A stretch of 47,049 nt of DNA. It comes from Candidatus Omnitrophota bacterium. GTDB lineage: Bacteria > Omnitrophota > Gorgyraeia > Gygaellales > Profunditerraquicolaceae. Made by a program: the position numbers and the translations under genes. The DNA is taken from the NCBI GenBank assembly GCA_022013085.1, contig JAKLQX010000045.1, forward strand, positions 1-47,049. The letters run 5' to 3'. Of the stretch, positions 45,416 to 47,049 are shown piece after piece. The notes under the pieces were generated by a model. It made no database searches, was not told the DNA's origin, and saw nothing but the letters and a program-made list of their open reading frames with translations. Numbering within the stretch: position 1 is the stretch's first letter; every line of letters starts with the position of its first letter.

Positions 45416-45955
45416 TTACTTTACATATGCCCGCATAATTTTTTGCTCGGCAATCGGGCGGTCGTCGGCGTTAACCGGCGTATTTTCAATTTTTTGCACT
45501 ACCTCTAAACCGGAAACAACCTCGCCAAAGATAGTATGGCGCATATTTAACCAAGGGGTTTTAGCGCAGGTAATAAAAAACTGGCTCCCGTTTGTATTTG
45601 GGCCGGAATTAGCCATAGCTAAAATACCGGGTGCGTCAAATTTAGCTGCCGGAGTAAGCTCATCTTCAAAAGCCTTGCCCCAAATTGACTCTCCTCCCGA
45701 ACCTGTCCCTGTGGGATCCCCGCCCTGAATCATAAAACCCTTGATTACACGGTGAAAAATCAGGCCATTATAATAACCTTTTTCTGCTAATTTAATAAAA
45801 TTTTCGCATGCCTTCGGAGCTAGATCAACTTTTAATTTAATTTCGATATTTCCCTGGTTAGTCTCTAAAACCACCGTTTTCTCATCCATAGCAAAACTTC
45901 CTCCGTAACAATAAATTAAACAGATAGTTAATAATAAAACAACTAACTTTTTCAT
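45416..45955 (-). CDS. Secreted cyclophilin-type peptidyl-prolyl cis-trans isomerase
   Basis: Signal peptide; FHRVIKGFMIQGGDPTGTGSGG ... MANSGPNTNGSQFFIT. Confidence 0.95.
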   Translation of the reverse strand: MKKLVVLLLTICLIYCYGGSFAMDEKTVVLETNQGNIEIKLKVDLAPKACENFIKLAEKGYYNGLIFHRVIKGFMIQGGDPTGTGSGGESIWGKAFEDELTPAAKFDAPGILAMANSGPNTNGSQFFITCAKTPWLNMRHTIFGEVVSGLEVVQKIENTPVNADDRPIAEQKIMRAYVK

Positions 45956-46698
45956 ATATTCTTTTCTCCTTCTTCGTTTTTTAAAGGTAAAGCCGTTCTT
46001 AAATGCGCAATCTCTTCTGCAAAACTTTTTAATCTCTTTTCCTTTTCCTCTAAATCTTTTTCTAACTCTTCATATTTCTCATTCAATTGATTAAACTCCG
46101 CCTTTGGCACCCATTCACTAATTTTTTCCTTACGATTAAACTCCGCAATGGTAGCTAAATACTCACCTATATCTTTAAGTTGTTTTTCAATCTGATGTTT
46201 TTGTATTTGCAGCTGTTCTTCTTTAAGCTTACCCTCTGCTTCTTTAGCCTCTAAAGAAGCTTTAATTTCGCGAATCTCTCGTGACAAATTTACGTTTTTT
46301 GTAAACTCCTCCTGCACCTCATTTTCTTTAGCAATAAATTTATTCTTTAAATCCAAGTTCTCCGGCCTCATCTTGTTCAATTCTGCTTCCGCCCTAGCCA
46401 CCAAATCCTCTCTGCGTTTCAACCCGTCTAAAAATCTAACTTCTTGCTCTCCAGTTGCTTTAAATTCAGATTTTTCTTTCCCATGCGTAATCTTAATCTG
46501 GCTTAATTCATTCTCTAACTCAGAAACCCGTTTTTGCAGCTGTTGTATTTTTTGCTCTTTACCAGACTCATCTGATAAGATTGGCTTCTTATCACTTTTT
46601 TTAGGTCCTGCCTCGCCAGGCTTACTCAGTACTCCAAAAACAGCATAGATAATCATGCCTATTCCTAAAACCACTAGTATAAGCATTATCGTCATCAT
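45952..46698 (-). CDS. N-terminally membrane-anchored coiled-coil protein
   Basis: MMTIMLILVVLGIGMIIYAVFGVL TM segment then heptad-rich Glu/Lys sequence. Confidence 0.75.
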   Translation of the reverse strand: MMTIMLILVVLGIGMIIYAVFGVLSKPGEAGPKKSDKKPILSDESGKEQKIQQLQKRVSELENELSQIKITHGKEKSEFKATGEQEVRFLDGLKRREDLVARAEAELNKMRPENLDLKNKFIAKENEVQEEFTKNVNLSREIREIKASLEAKEAEGKLKEEQLQIQKHQIEKQLKDIGEYLATIAEFNRKEKISEWVPKAEFNQLNEKYEELEKDLEEKEKRLKSFAEEIAHLRTALPLKNEEGEKNI

Positions 46699-46825
46699 CT
46701 TAATTTATCCTCCAAGCCATTATCTATTATACTTGATAAATCTGTTATTTGAAGCGTTTTTAATTCACAAACCAATCGAGCGAGAAAGCAAAGCTGAAGT
46801 AAACGAGCTAAGCCTGTCAGCCTCA

Positions 46826-46990
46826 ATAAAAAATCCCCGCAAAAGTGCCGTTGGATAGATAGTCTGAACCGATTTAGCTTCAGGTGGGTGCCCTCCGCTT
46901 AACGCCTTAGCGTTAAGTGAGATTAGGCTCCCTTGAAAATAGTGTTGGTTCAATAATTATCAAGATCTCCAACGTGCACCGCAGGGATAT
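46826..46990 (-). ncRNA. ssrS: 6S RNA-like gene (SsrS)
   Basis: Minus: closing stem AUCCCUGC/GCGGGGAU, GUGC/GCAC, GUUGGA/UCCAAC; internal UUGAACC/GGUUCAG; apical CUUAACGC/GCGUUAAG; conserved-looking GGGAGCC and GGCACCCACCU; U-run at the 3' end. Confidence 0.82.
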
Positions 46991-47049
46991 CTAAAAGAAC
47001 GCTTTGATTCTAAAAAAAGCATAACACATATTTATTAGATAATCAATCC

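Noticed and set aside
46765-46953. 62-aa minus ORF
   Set aside because: Overlaps the 6S RNA-like structure; no protein motif.

Overview
The 47 kb window is coding-dense and probably comes from a Candidatus Omnitrophota-type bacterium; this is inferred from gene style and cannot be proven here. Almost all genes lie on the minus strand. Minus-strand blocks, from high to low coordinates: a 6S RNA-like gene not in the ORF track; a coiled-coil protein and a secreted cyclophilin; a secreted 1833-aa multi-domain protein with PDE/HD-like, methyltransferase-like, JAMM-like and GNAT-like modules; UvrD/PcrA helicase, MetV-like and IscU/NifU-like genes; a housekeeping run (5-FCL, rny, ymdB, GH39-like, xseA, xseB, dxs, four-subunit 2-oxoacid:ferredoxin oxidoreductase, gltX); tRNA-Gln and tRNA-Leu. 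A plus-strand FIST / histidine kinase / REC-GGDDF cassette and tRNA-Glu separate these from an STT3-type oligosaccharyltransferase and a Tad-like type IV pilus locus. That locus has a parvulin, CpaB, a secretin, a TadZ-CpaF fusion, DUF192, a transposase-like protein and 13 consecutive pilin/pseudopilin ORFs. Best candidates for an undescribed system: (i) an archaeal-flavoured pilus whose QxSxEY-type pilins carry extreme N-x-S/T sequon density next to an STT3 OST; (ii) a secretin with a TonB-like C-terminal domain; (iii) the secreted multi-enzyme 1833-aa protein. Several palindromic repeat families (one nested inside another, one reaching into a CDS, one abutting stop codons) are also present. 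All calls are by eye; no database search was run.
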